Part shown: one piece after another, positions 36,655-45,781 of the stretch | How positions within the stretch are numbered: the stretch's first letter is position 1 | Layout of the letters: the number at the start of each line of letters is the position of its first letter | NCBI GenBank assembly: GCA_029856145.1 | Contig: JAHQWK010000001.1 | Coordinates: forward strand, 62,001 to 126,000 | Direction: 5' to 3' | Origin: Promethearchaeia archaeon | GTDB taxonomy: Archaea > Asgardarchaeota > Lokiarchaeia > Sigyniarchaeales > SOKP01 | DNA length: 64,000 nt | Program-made: the position numbers and the translations under genes | The notes under the pieces: generated by a model | The model's database searches: none | The model's input: only the letters and a program-made list of their open reading frames with translations | What the model was told of the DNA's origin: nothing

Positions 36655-37755
36655 TCAAATATAATTTTTCTGTAGTTGATATTTTTTTTTACAGACACAC
36701 TCATATTCCTTCTGCTCCAGCTCATTTAAATTTTGTGAAAGCACAAAGTTCCTAAGTCTTTCTTTTGCAGAAATCTCACATTCTTTCTTTAAACAATTAT
36801 GAATTCCTCTTTTTGTTCCCGCCCCAGAAGGATCAGATAACAATCGTATGCTTTTTAAATCCTCCTGACTTACAGATTTTTTTATACATTTAAAAAGTGA
36901 ATAATACCAAGGTGGTCTATATCTATTCTGGAACCACAAATGTTCTGCTAAAGTTCCTTTTTGAATATTAGTAGGATTAATAGATATTGAATTCACCCCT
37001 AAATCTATTAATGTTTTTATAGAATACGAGCAATCATCAATCGCTGCTTGTTCATTTAGAAAAAGTGGTTTAAACAACAAATACACTTTCACACCTATAT
37101 CTAGTTCTTTACATTTATTTAAAGCACTTTTAAAATCTTTAAATAAAACTCCCTTGTTTATAAAATTATTTCGGATATAATCATCTACACTCTCAAGCCC
37201 AATAGCAATTTCAAGATATTTCTTATTAAAAATCTCTCTTATTTCTCTTAGCTTTTCTGATGTAATATATTCTAATCGTGATTCAATAACTACTTCTTTA
37301 ATTTTTTCAACCATTGAAATTTTTTCATAGATATAGTTTCGGGCTTCTTTAGGTATCTCATTTTCATCTAAAAAACTTCCAGAATTAAAGATTTTGAGAA
37401 TATAATTATAAGAATCTTGTTTAATTTCATTTATTTTATCATTAAATGCATAATCAAATTGACTTATAAGTTGGGAAGTCGAAACATTTTTAGTAGTAGC
37501 ATCCAGATAATATCCACACATGGAACATCCTCCATACTTACTTAATGCCCAACTACATCCTTTAGATCGTAAAATAATTGTGAATTCTTTTCCAATTTTA
37601 TCTCTAAGTCTCTCTTTTTTCGTCCAAAAACTAATTGGACGATTTAATTGCTCCTCTCTATAATTAACCTTTCGTTTTAGAGCATTTTGCTTAATAGAGT
37701 TAATCTTCTCAACAATATCATTATAATTTTCAAGAAAAAAATTTTTATCATTCAT
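36655..37755 (-). CDS. Archaeosine synthesis radical SAM protein (RaSEA-like)
   Basis: Radical SAM enzyme expected to convert the lysine adduct made by ArcS on tRNA position 15 to archaeosine. The cluster cysteines lie in RSKGCSWALSKYGGCSMCGYY (residues about 57-77), the long-spaced form typical of this family and its Elp3 relatives. The downstream EIAIGLESVDDYIRNNFINKG and GVKVYLLFKPLFLNEQAAID are barrel segments of the same group, and a C-terminal cysteine cluster (CLKKECEISAKERLRNF, then YECVCKKKY) is present. It overlaps the end of arcS by 8 bp on the same strand, which strongly supports a joint role in archaeosine formation. Confidence 0.85.
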   Translation of the reverse strand: MNDKNFFLENYNDIVEKINSIKQNALKRKVNYREEQLNRPISFWTKKERLRDKIGKEFTIILRSKGCSWALSKYGGCSMCGYYLDATTKNVSTSQLISQFDYAFNDKINEIKQDSYNYILKIFNSGSFLDENEIPKEARNYIYEKISMVEKIKEVVIESRLEYITSEKLREIREIFNKKYLEIAIGLESVDDYIRNNFINKGVLFKDFKSALNKCKELDIGVKVYLLFKPLFLNEQAAIDDCSYSIKTLIDLGVNSISINPTNIQKGTLAEHLWFQNRYRPPWYYSLFKCIKKSVSQEDLKSIRLLSDPSGAGTKRGIHNCLKKECEISAKERLRNFVLSQNLNELEQKEYECVCKKKYQLQKNYI

Positions 37756-39823
37756 TGATTTTTACAATTCTCCCACTTTTAGAATTTTTTAAAAAATTAG
37801 ATCCAACAATTAACTCTCCGCATCCTATAACCTTTTTCTTTCCTTTCTCTAATATTACTACTTGATTACTAGGGATAAGATCTAGGCTATAATCTAAAAT
37901 TCCAGTTCTAAATAATGTATTTCCTTGTATTTCTTCTCCATCAAAAACAATATAATTTGTATTTATAGAGTGATGAGAATGAACTAGCCTTTCAAGTCCT
38001 AGAATGGTTAGTTCAATTTGACCTGTTGATTTTTTAAACACACCTAGTTTTTCTTGAGTTTTTAGGTCCATTAAATCAATCTGATTGGTTGATCTGCTTC
38101 GAATTGGTTTTAGACCATTAGAAATAATATTAATACCTACACCTTGACCAAATTGATAATCTAAAATTTTGATAAATTTCCTGGTCCAAGTTTTTGAGTA
38201 ATTTTCATATTTTAAACTACTTTTTTTAGGCTTGTATTCGTTCTGATATTCAATAATTAATTTCTCTAAAGATTGGAGGGAATCATTAGAAGTTATCTTA
38301 TCAGAAATTTCAGAGAAAATGAAATTATGAGATAATTTCGAAGCAGCTCTCTTTATAATTTCGAGATATTCATTTTTTAAATGACAAATGATAGGGATAT
38401 TTGGATCATATTTTTCGATTATTTTAACAAGCATTTCTGATGTGATAATTATTTCTTCATTATCCCATTCACCAGTAACGGAAATATCGTAAGAATTAAC
38501 AGGATAAATATTTTCTAATTGTCTAGGAATGCATCCCAAAGGTGAGGTTAAAATTATTTCTTGGAAAGTAGGAAATTTTGGAAACTTTCTAATAATACTA
38601 TAAAATTTTTTATGAGATTTCGATTCTGAATAGGGTTTCTTAGCTGAACATGGGAGTAAAATTATTAATGTTGTCCATGGTTCAGGTTCGAAATTATTAA
38701 TTGTTCTTTCCCTAAACTGTTGAAAATCTGGTCTATTATATGATGACGGTCCAAGACACCTTATTATTTTACTTTTTTGTTTTATTGGGGTTTCATATTT
38801 AATAATATCATAATATTCTTTATCCAAAATCTTTAACATCGAAATTAGGTTAGTATCATCAAAAGAAGACTTTTCCACAAATACTCTAAAATCTTCATAA
38901 TTCAAATATTGCTTGATTTTTTTCATATAATTATTTGCTGTGATTAAATTATGTAAGCTCAATAAATCAATCTTTTCAGCAGAGTATTTATTGTCTAATA
39001 TTTCATTTAAATTACCTTTACATGCCAAGCAAGAACAAGGTAAATATTTTATTTTATATATCGGTAGTAGATATTCTATCGTATCATAGAAATTTTCAGC
39101 AGATAAGAACAATGAGTAGGAAGAATCAATCAAATCTATTCCTAGGTAAATTAATAATGGATAATATTTCGGGATTATTCTTCCAGAAGCCATTATAATT
39201 AAATTATTATCCAATTCTGTTTTTATTTTAACGATACTTTTTAAAATATTCCTGAAATTACTAAGGTTGTCAAAAAGCCCAACTAGGTTTATAATTTTTA
39301 TATTTTCAAATTGCATAAAAATGGGTATATAGAGCTCTAATAACTCAGCATATTCAAAGATTTTTATAGATATGCCAAAATTTAAATCTGGATGTTTTTC
39401 TAAAATTTTTTGAACGATAAAAAGATAATGTTTTATTTCTTTTAATGCAAATTCCTTACTTATACTGGTTGTTGGAATATTAAATGGAATAAGTGATATT
39501 ATATTATCTTTAGATAATACATTACTATTTTTTATTAATACTTCTTCAAATCTTTGTAAAGTACCTGGATAAGTAAAAATAAATCCATTATTTTTAAATT
39601 TCTCTCGTATAAATCCAACTTTCAAGAAAAATTCTTTAGAAATTGTAAATAAATCATGATTTTCAAATTCTTGAACAAAACTAAATTGTTTCATTAAGGA
39701 ACTTTTTATCGGGATGATTATATTAGGAGTTTTGATATACAATTTCCGTTCCTTAGAAAAGATAATACGCCCTATTCTTGAATAGCCAATCTGACTGGAT
39801 AAAATTTCAAAGAAATGTTTCAT
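37748..39823 (-). CDS. arcS: Archaeosine synthase ArcS (TgtA2)
   Basis: Amidine-forming partner of archaeosine biosynthesis, derived from archaeal tRNA-guanine transglycosylase. The N-terminal half is a degenerate TGT barrel (about 1-330) with the cysteine cluster PCSCLACKGN. The family-specific ArcS core contains ILLPCSAKKPYSESKSHKKF (about 398-417) and TSPLGCIPRQLENIYPVNSYD. The C-terminal PUA domain (about 595-691) has IELTILGLERLV and KKVIGCGELIVGSNFL. At 691 aa it is slightly longer than usual. It is translationally coupled to the RaSEA-like gene (8-bp overlap). tRNA modified to archaeosine would be stabilised in its D-loop. Confidence 0.88.
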   Translation of the reverse strand: MKHFFEILSSQIGYSRIGRIIFSKERKLYIKTPNIIIPIKSSLMKQFSFVQEFENHDLFTISKEFFLKVGFIREKFKNNGFIFTYPGTLQRFEEVLIKNSNVLSKDNIISLIPFNIPTTSISKEFALKEIKHYLFIVQKILEKHPDLNFGISIKIFEYAELLELYIPIFMQFENIKIINLVGLFDNLSNFRNILKSIVKIKTELDNNLIIMASGRIIPKYYPLLIYLGIDLIDSSYSLFLSAENFYDTIEYLLPIYKIKYLPCSCLACKGNLNEILDNKYSAEKIDLLSLHNLITANNYMKKIKQYLNYEDFRVFVEKSSFDDTNLISMLKILDKEYYDIIKYETPIKQKSKIIRCLGPSSYNRPDFQQFRERTINNFEPEPWTTLIILLPCSAKKPYSESKSHKKFYSIIRKFPKFPTFQEIILTSPLGCIPRQLENIYPVNSYDISVTGEWDNEEIIITSEMLVKIIEKYDPNIPIICHLKNEYLEIIKRAASKLSHNFIFSEISDKITSNDSLQSLEKLIIEYQNEYKPKKSSLKYENYSKTWTRKFIKILDYQFGQGVGINIISNGLKPIRSRSTNQIDLMDLKTQEKLGVFKKSTGQIELTILGLERLVHSHHSINTNYIVFDGEEIQGNTLFRTGILDYSLDLIPSNQVVILEKGKKKVIGCGELIVGSNFLKNSKSGRIVKINE

Positions 39824-39978
39824 AGTTTATATTTAGAGGTATTATTTTCATGTATAAATTTTTACTCTTAAATTATGAAATCTCTCAAAGTTATTAAGAA
39901 TTTAGTCATTTAAAGAAAAATTCATACTTAATAACTAAAGTGACTTGTAAAGATTGTAGTTGTTATAATACACTTGAA

Positions 39979-41283
39979 CTAAAAAATTGAGAAATTAACA
40001 TATGGCTTTAACTCATCTAAAACAAAATTTGTATATGTATCTTCTATTTCCTCTGAAATATATAGATTTTTTATAAAAGTTGCATAATCTTCAATTTCCT
40101 TTACTCTTACGATTGCAAATAGTCCATATTGTTCGCCTATTCGAAATAAATCTGTAATATTTTTATTTCTATCCAATCTAAGGGCAAGTTCATTATATTT
40201 TGAAGGATCCTTTGGTTTAATACGAACAAGATATTTTCCTTTAAAACCTATTTCTTTTGGATGAAAGTTTACTGTATAATTTAAGATAATACCTCGTTGT
40301 TCGAGTTTTTTAATTCTGTTATGAATAGTTGATTGGGATATTTCCATTTTAAGTTGTTCTTTAAATAAGTTTCTTATTTCATAAGTGGATATTGGTTTAA
40401 GTCCTTGACCATCACGTAATATATTTAGAATAATATAATCAATATTGTCTAATTCAAAATCGGGCTCAATATCTTTCTTATCTAATTTTATTCCCGTTTT
40501 CCTTATATTTTTAACAATTTTATCAATTACTAAATCCACTTTTGTTGCACTCTTTAAACCAGTCACAATTATTTTACCACTTGAGAAAATTAAAATTTTT
40601 ACTTGTAAATTTTCAATTTTCATAACTAGACCCGGAAATTTATCCGGACTATATTCAATATCTGCGCTTTTTGCAGCAATTTGATTTAAGTCAATTTTTT
40701 CTGGAATTTCTATAACTACATTCTCACTTTCATAAACCTTCTTTTCTTTTAATACATCAGTTAATTGAGCCACAAGTTCTTCTTCAATAGACATTTTTGA
40801 CTTTCTAAGGCTAATTCCATTTGTTTTAAACACTTTAATAGTTTCAATAATTTGATATTTTTTAAAATATGATTTTGCCATTATTTTATCAATATTATTT
40901 AATATCTGATAATATTCTTCAGGGGATTTAAAGATAAATAAGGCGAATAAAGAAAAATCTCCAATAATACCATCTAACATTCTTAGTTGGGGGATTTCTA
41001 ATAATTCATTTACTAACTCAGGCTCTTTTGGATTGGTTTTAATTTCAAGCATTACATATTTCAAGGTATTGGGACGAATATTTGGATCAATATTTATTGT
41101 AAAATTTGTAATTATTTTTTGATCTCTCAAATCATCAAGTTTGTTTTGATATGTTTGCCTAGAGAGCCCAATCACACGTGAATTTTTTGATATAATAAAT
41201 TTAGTTTTTCCACTTAAGTTTTTTATAAAGTTTTGGGCTTCTACCCTATCTATCACATTATTCAAATTATGACAATTTTGCAA
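39979..41283 (-). CDS. Fusion regulator: Lrp/AsnC module - single TBP lobe - Lrp/AsnC module
   Basis: A 434-aa protein with three parts. Residues about 16-155 form an Lrp/AsnC unit: a winged HTH (SRVIGLSRQTYQNKLDDLRD) and a RAM-like alpha-beta domain (VMLEIKTNPKEPE, then GDFSLFALFIF). Residues about 187-275 match one lobe of the TATA-binding protein: ENVVIEIPEKIDLNQIA, EYSPDKFPGLVMKI with Phe216, and ILIFSSGKIIVTGLKSATKV with Phe233. These are the very segments that contact and kink DNA in archaeal TBP. Residues about 283-430 are a second Lrp unit (ISQSTIHNRIKKLEQRGII, then EQYGLFAIVRV). It is divergent from S-adenosylhomocysteinase. A DNA-bending transcription regulator is likely; I know of no described protein with this order. 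Confidence 0.82.
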   Translation of the reverse strand: MQNCHNLNNVIDRVEAQNFIKNLSGKTKFIISKNSRVIGLSRQTYQNKLDDLRDQKIITNFTINIDPNIRPNTLKYVMLEIKTNPKEPELVNELLEIPQLRMLDGIIGDFSLFALFIFKSPEEYYQILNNIDKIMAKSYFKKYQIIETIKVFKTNGISLRKSKMSIEEELVAQLTDVLKEKKVYESENVVIEIPEKIDLNQIAAKSADIEYSPDKFPGLVMKIENLQVKILIFSSGKIIVTGLKSATKVDLVIDKIVKNIRKTGIKLDKKDIEPDFELDNIDYIILNILRDGQGLKPISTYEIRNLFKEQLKMEISQSTIHNRIKKLEQRGIILNYTVNFHPKEIGFKGKYLVRIKPKDPSKYNELALRLDRNKNITDLFRIGEQYGLFAIVRVKEIEDYATFIKNLYISEEIEDTYTNFVLDELKPYVNFSIF

Positions 41284-41409
41284 TTTTTTTGATTATTATT
41301 AATTAAATGTTAAATTTTTCTTATAAATCATTGCATTCGACCAAAAAAACATTTAAAAATTAATTAAAACTAGAGATCTTAAAAATTATAAATTGAATTG
41401 AAGAAAAAA
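41284..41409. promoter_or_regulatory. Divergent promoter region of the Lrp-TBP regulator and ahcY
   Basis: The 126 bp between the two start codons must hold both promoters. On the minus strand a TATA-like TTTATAAG sits at 41321-41328, about 38 bp before the regulator ATG. On the plus strand CATTTAAAAAT sits near 41350-41360, about 50-60 bp before the ahcY ATG. Autoregulation by the adjacent regulator is an inference from position. Confidence 0.4.
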
Positions 41410-42678
41410 ATGACAAATTATAAAATTGCTGATGAGAGCTTAGCAAATCAAGGGAAAGAGGCATTATATATTGCAGAAAATAAAATGCCTGTTACAGCAA
41501 GAATTATTCGGGAACGGTTTTCTAAAGAAAAACCTTTAGAAGGTATAACTATCGCCGGTTGTTTACATATAACAAAAGAAACGGGTAATCTTGCTCGAAC
41601 TTTAAAAGCGGGGGGAGCAGAAGTATATCTCTGTGGGAGTAATCCATTATCGACTCAAGATGATGCAGCGGCAGCATTAGTACAAGAAGGGATTAATGTT
41701 TTTGCTTGGCATGGTAATACCGACGAAGAATTCTATTGGTGTATTAGGCAGTGCTTAGATGCTAAACCAAATATCCTTATTGATGATGGCGCTGATATGA
41801 TTGTAACTGCACATCAGGAATATGAAGACCTAATAAAATCAGGTACTATTATCGCATGTCAAGAGGAAACTACAACAGGTGTTAAAAGATTTAAAGCAAT
41901 GGAGAAAAGAGGACTTTTGAAAGTACCTCTATTCCCTGTTAATGATGCCCGATGTAAAAATCAATTTGATAATGAATTAGGCACGGGTCAGGGTATAGTA
42001 TCTGCAATATATGGGATGCATGTTCTTTTTGCAGGCAAAAATGTAGTCATCGCGGGATATGGTCATTGCAGTTCAGGCATGGCACTCAGAGCACGAGGAT
42101 TAGGCGCGAACGTAACTGTAACAGAAGTTGACTCCATAAAAGCATTGCAAGCAATATTTGCTGGATATACTGTCAAGCCTATTGAAGATACTTTACCTAA
42201 TGCGGATATTATTTTAACAGCTACTGGTTGCAAGCATGTCATTGCTCCTAAAAAAGAGTTATTTGATAGTTTAAAAAATGGAGTTATCCTTGGAAATCTT
42301 GGACACTTTGATATAGAGATTCCTACTAAAGAACTATATGAATATGCAAAAGAAATAAAACCTATTCGACAAAATGTAGAAGAATTAATTTTTCCTAATG
42401 GTAAGAAAGTTTATCTATTAGCTAAAGGAAGATTAGCAAATTTAGTCTTATCAGAGGGGCACCCAAGTGAAGTAATGGATATGTCGTTTGCTTTACAATC
42501 ATTAATGTCAGAATATATAGTTAAAAATAAGGACTCCCTAAACCCAGGTATGGTTGATGTACCTATGGATATCGATGATAAGGTTGGTTTTCTCAAATTA
42601 CAATCAATGGGCGTTAAAATAGATAAATTATCTGAAGAACAATATAATTATATCCATGGATTTCTCGAAGGCACTTAA
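41410..42678 (+). CDS. ahcY: S-adenosylhomocysteinase
   Basis: NAD-dependent enzyme splitting S-adenosylhomocysteine to adenosine and homocysteine, clearing the product inhibitor of methyltransferases. Family landmarks: YKIADESLANQGKEALYIAE at the start, ITIAGCLHITKETGNLARTL, GCQEETTTGVKRF-type region (IIACQEETTTGVKRFKAMEK), VNDARCKNQFDNELGTGQG, the Rossmann GYGHCSSGMALRARGLGA and the C-terminal GRLANLVLSEGHPSEVMD. I favour the ATG at 41410 (about 422 aa) over the TTG at 41398. It is divergent from the Lrp-TBP regulator. Many methyltransferases in this window (TrmY, Nep1) depend on its activity. Confidence 0.94.
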   Translation: MTNYKIADESLANQGKEALYIAENKMPVTARIIRERFSKEKPLEGITIAGCLHITKETGNLARTLKAGGAEVYLCGSNPLSTQDDAAAALVQEGINVFAWHGNTDEEFYWCIRQCLDAKPNILIDDGADMIVTAHQEYEDLIKSGTIIACQEETTTGVKRFKAMEKRGLLKVPLFPVNDARCKNQFDNELGTGQGIVSAIYGMHVLFAGKNVVIAGYGHCSSGMALRARGLGANVTVTEVDSIKALQAIFAGYTVKPIEDTLPNADIILTATGCKHVIAPKKELFDSLKNGVILGNLGHFDIEIPTKELYEYAKEIKPIRQNVEELIFPNGKKVYLLAKGRLANLVLSEGHPSEVMDMSFALQSLMSEYIVKNKDSLNPGMVDVPMDIDDKVGFLKLQSMGVKIDKLSEEQYNYIHGFLEGT

Positions 42679-42717
42679 TTCATATAAAATATTTATTTTT
42701 TAGCTAATTTTTTTTAT

Positions 42718-43743
42718 CTAAGTTTTAGGATTTAAAATTTCATCTGCATAGACATTTTCTCCATAAACTTCGAAAGCAAGAGTTCTCAAACCATCTAATC
42801 CGATAGGTTCTTCTTTAAGTTTACTTGATTGCCAAATTTTTAACTTTTTAAATTCTTTTTTGATTTCTGTAGCATAATTAAGTTGAAGTGATCTAATTTT
42901 ATGGCAAAAATCACATTTCTTTGGTTCAGGTATAATCATATTTATATGAACTCCCTCTAATTTAATATATCGTTTTGTTAAATCTCTAGCTCTTTTAATT
43001 TCTTCAAAGCTTGGTTTTTCAGCTATAGTTACCAATCTAAGTGAACCAATATCGTGAATTAGATCTGAAATTCGTTCTCCGCGCTTTTCTAACTCAACAA
43101 TCATATTAAAAATTTCCCTTCCTAACTCTCGTCTTTCTTCATAATTATCAAATGGTTTGATTAAATTTCTCCACACTTTTGAAACGTTTCGAATCGCACC
43201 CTTAATAGAATTATAAAAATTTAATGAATATTTTAGTACTACTTTTACTTGGTCTTCGGGAATCTCAAAAAGAGTAATCATATTTGCCGTGGGGGGGAAA
43301 TCTGCAATTATAATATCATATTGAGTATCTTGAGTATTAATGTCTTCTGCATCTAAAATTTTTTGAAAAAACATGGCATTTTTTAACGCAAGCGGAATTG
43401 AATCAGCTGTAAATGTTGTGTCTATAAACTTCTCGATTTGAGGAATCCTTCCTACAAGAGGCATTTGCTTTGTAAGGGTTTTCATTTTCTCTATCAAATC
43501 TTTAGTGTATTCCTTAGCATAAATATTAGCATCAGGTTCAATACCCCATAAATTTTTCGTTAGGGGGGTTACTTTGTTTCCAATCTCCAATTTGAATAAG
43601 TCACTAAGGTTATGAGCCATATCAAAAGAAATCAGAAGAAAATTTTTATTAGGAAGTAAGTCTGAGAGTAAAATTGCTGTTGCAGCACTAATTGAACTCT
43701 TTCCTACACCACCTTTCCCACCAAGAACGATAATTTTTTCCAT
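42718..43743 (-). CDS. get3: Get3/ArsA-family tail-anchored-protein targeting ATPase
   Basis: Deviant P-loop ATPase of the SIMIBI class. The P-loop with signature lysine is GGKGGVGKSSIS (8-19), the switch I aspartate is in SFDMAHNLSDLF, and switch II is IIADFPPTANMI. A zinc-binding C-x2-C (CDFCHK, about residue 285) matches the dimer-bridging pair of Get3 and argues for Get3 rather than arsenite-pump ArsA. A single ATPase unit is present (341 aa), as in Get3. Hydrophobic client-binding helices would be the Met-containing region about 90-130 (KMKTLTKQMPLVG). It likely shuttles tail-anchored or other membrane proteins. Convergent with ahcY. Confidence 0.87.
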   Translation of the reverse strand: MEKIIVLGGKGGVGKSSISAATAILLSDLLPNKNFLLISFDMAHNLSDLFKLEIGNKVTPLTKNLWGIEPDANIYAKEYTKDLIEKMKTLTKQMPLVGRIPQIEKFIDTTFTADSIPLALKNAMFFQKILDAEDINTQDTQYDIIIADFPPTANMITLFEIPEDQVKVVLKYSLNFYNSIKGAIRNVSKVWRNLIKPFDNYEERRELGREIFNMIVELEKRGERISDLIHDIGSLRLVTIAEKPSFEEIKRARDLTKRYIKLEGVHINMIIPEPKKCDFCHKIRSLQLNYATEIKKEFKKLKIWQSSKLKEEPIGLDGLRTLAFEVYGENVYADEILNPKT

Positions 43744-44272
43744 GATTAATTGTAGATTTAAAACGTCTAATTTATAATATCAAAAATAAAAATTACATAA
43801 AAAACTAACCAAATAAATTAGAATATAAATGTTATTCATTTAGCAAAAAATAAATTGATTGTTTAATTTTATAAGGATATAATACAAATTATTTTCAATA
43901 ATATTTATTAAAGTATCAATTTAATTAACCAATCATATTAATATATTTAAAATATTAGATTTACATGTAAAAACATCAAAAATTTTCACAGATTAATAAA
44001 ATTAATTAAAATAATAGCAAAAAAATTATCAAAATTATAATCAGTTCAGTATATCAAAATTATTGTTCAGGCTTACAATTAAATATAAGAAGTAGGTTCA
44101 ACAATTCAAGCTTAATAAAAATTCATAGCATTTTATCAATAAGTTAAATGTATAAGAATTCAATTAGAAATACTTAACTTCACATATTTCTAATTTATGT
44201 AGCTAGATACTACTTCTATTGTATAGTTCTTCCTTTAGATTTTGATTTATTGAGCAAAAAATAGAAAAGGAA
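43744..44272. other. Intergenic region between get3 and dnaG, nothing recognised
   Basis: A 529-bp, extremely AT-rich spacer between divergent genes. It shows frequent stop codons on both strands and no tRNA, long hairpin or repeat family. It holds the promoters for get3 (minus) and dnaG (plus). The Shine-Dalgarno-like GGAAGTGA at 44269-44276 belongs to dnaG. Confidence 0.5.
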
Positions 44273-45460
44273 GTGATTAAAATTACAAGTCAAAATGAGT
44301 TTACAACTAAATATATTATAGAAGTTAAGTGTATCATTAAAGGTGTTGTTGAAAAGTCTGATATAGTTGGCGCTATTTTTGGACAGACTGAGGGTTTACT
44401 TTTAGATCTCGACTTGAGAGATCTTCAAAAATCAGGACGAATTGGACGGATAGAAGTAGAAACTGAGGCAAAAGAAGGGGTTTCCAAGGGGACTATTAAA
44501 GTTCCATCTTCCTTAACTAGAAAGGAGACTGCTTTATTAGCTGCAACTGTTGAAACTGTTTCTCGAGTTGGTCCATGCGAAGCAGAATTTTCTCTTATAG
44601 AAATTCGAGATGTTCGTGAAAGAAAACGAAAAAAAATCATAGAACGAGCAACAGAACTCTTAAAAGAATGGGATCAAAAATCTTTAGAACAAAGTGAAAT
44701 TGAAGAAAAAATTGATACAGATATCAAACTTGGAGAAATTATCACATGGGGGTCAGACAATCTCCCTGCAGGTCCAGAAGTAGAAAGTAACCCCAATTTA
44801 ATTATTGTAGAAGGTCGGGCTGATGTTTTAAATCTATTAAGAATAGGAGTTAAAAATACGATAGCCGTACAAGGTACTCAAATCCCCAAATCTGTAATTA
44901 AATTAGCTAAGCAAAAAAAATCAGTGACAGCTTTCGTTGATGGAGATCGCGGAGGTACAATTATTCTTAATGAACTTTTCCAAATCACTAAAATTGATCA
45001 TGTAGCTAGAGCTCCTGAAGGTTTTGAAGTTGAAGAACTAACAAGGAAACAAATGATAAAATCTTTACAAAACGCAAAACCAGCAAAAAATTTCAAAGAT
45101 GTTAAAGTAAAAGATATCAAAGAGAATGGATATGGAGGAGTTACTGGAGTACTTCAGAAGATACTAAAAAAATTTAAAATTAAAGATGAGACCATAATTC
45201 TTGATGCAATTAAGAATATAGGAGCCGGTTTTGCTATCGGGTTTAATAAGAATCTCGAGAAATTATTTGATATTCCTGTTGGAGAAATTTTCGAAAAAAT
45301 TAGAAACTTTAAAGATGCCCAATATTTAATTATTGATGGAATTCTAACAAAAAGACTACTCTCGCTTTCAATAAATATGAAAATAAAATTCATTGCAAGT
45401 AGAAATAAAGAAGAACAATTAGTTATTCCTGCGCAAATAGCAGTGTATTTTTATAAATAA
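44273..45460 (+). CDS. dnaG: Archaeal DnaG primase
   Basis: Archaeal DnaG-like Toprim protein, linked to the exosome and to primer/RNA chemistry. The N-terminal part has TKYIIEVKCIIKGVVEKSDI, GAIFGQTEGLL and GRIEVE. The Toprim core (about 165-255) has IIVEGRADVLNLLRIG with the catalytic Glu and TAFVDGDRGGTIILNEL with the DxD motif, then DHVARAPEGFEVEELTRKQ. Length, 395 aa, is normal. The nominal start is GTG at 44273, but that codon lies inside a near-perfect Shine-Dalgarno sequence GGAAGTGA (44269-44276). With 5-nt spacing the true start may be the in-frame ATT at 44282. Convergent with secE. Confidence 0.92.
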   Translation: MIKITSQNEFTTKYIIEVKCIIKGVVEKSDIVGAIFGQTEGLLLDLDLRDLQKSGRIGRIEVETEAKEGVSKGTIKVPSSLTRKETALLAATVETVSRVGPCEAEFSLIEIRDVRERKRKKIIERATELLKEWDQKSLEQSEIEEKIDTDIKLGEIITWGSDNLPAGPEVESNPNLIIVEGRADVLNLLRIGVKNTIAVQGTQIPKSVIKLAKQKKSVTAFVDGDRGGTIILNELFQITKIDHVARAPEGFEVEELTRKQMIKSLQNAKPAKNFKDVKVKDIKENGYGGVTGVLQKILKKFKIKDETIILDAIKNIGAGFAIGFNKNLEKLFDIPVGEIFEKIRNFKDAQYLIIDGILTKRLLSLSINMKIKFIASRNKEEQLVIPAQIAVYFYK

Positions 45461-45479
45461 ATATTTTTCTTCTAAAGAA

Positions 45480-45719
45480 TCAAGTAAAAGGTAGTGCTAC
45501 AGAAAAGATTAATTGAATTATATAGGAAAGAACACCTAAAATCAAAATCCCAATAGCACATATTTTAAAAACTAAGAAATAGTCTTTTCTACTAGGTTTA
45601 TTTGCAATTTTAGCTATTCTTTTTGTATTTTGGAAAAAGTTGACTATTCTATCGTAATAACTTAGTTTTTTCTGCTTTTCGCTTGTACTATATTTTTCAT
45701 ATTTTGGGTAGGTAGACAC
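45480..45719 (-). CDS. secE: Preprotein translocase subunit SecE (Sec61 gamma)
   Basis: Small clamp subunit of the SecYEG translocon. The 79-aa protein has the conserved amphipathic helix (RIVNFFQNTKRIAKIANKPS, then RKDYFLVFKI) and one C-terminal transmembrane segment (about 50-74, AIGILILGVLSYIIQLIFSV). The start is GTG at 45719. It is the last gene of the minus-strand ribosomal/secretory cluster, 62 bp after ftsY. In most archaea secE precedes nusG (spt5); here no nusG follows, because the convergent dnaG gene ends 19 bp away. Confidence 0.88.
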   Translation of the reverse strand: MSTYPKYEKYSTSEKQKKLSYYDRIVNFFQNTKRIAKIANKPSRKDYFLVFKICAIGILILGVLSYIIQLIFSVALPFT

Positions 45720-45781
45720 AAGAAAAAAGAAAGTACTGTAAGATAAAAAGTTATCTTTTAAGGAGAGTATATATCTTTAAA

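Noticed and set aside
42718..43743. Calling the ATPase ArsA (arsenite efflux)
   Set aside because: Single ATPase unit with a C-x2-C zinc pair and no ars genes nearby; Get3 fits better.
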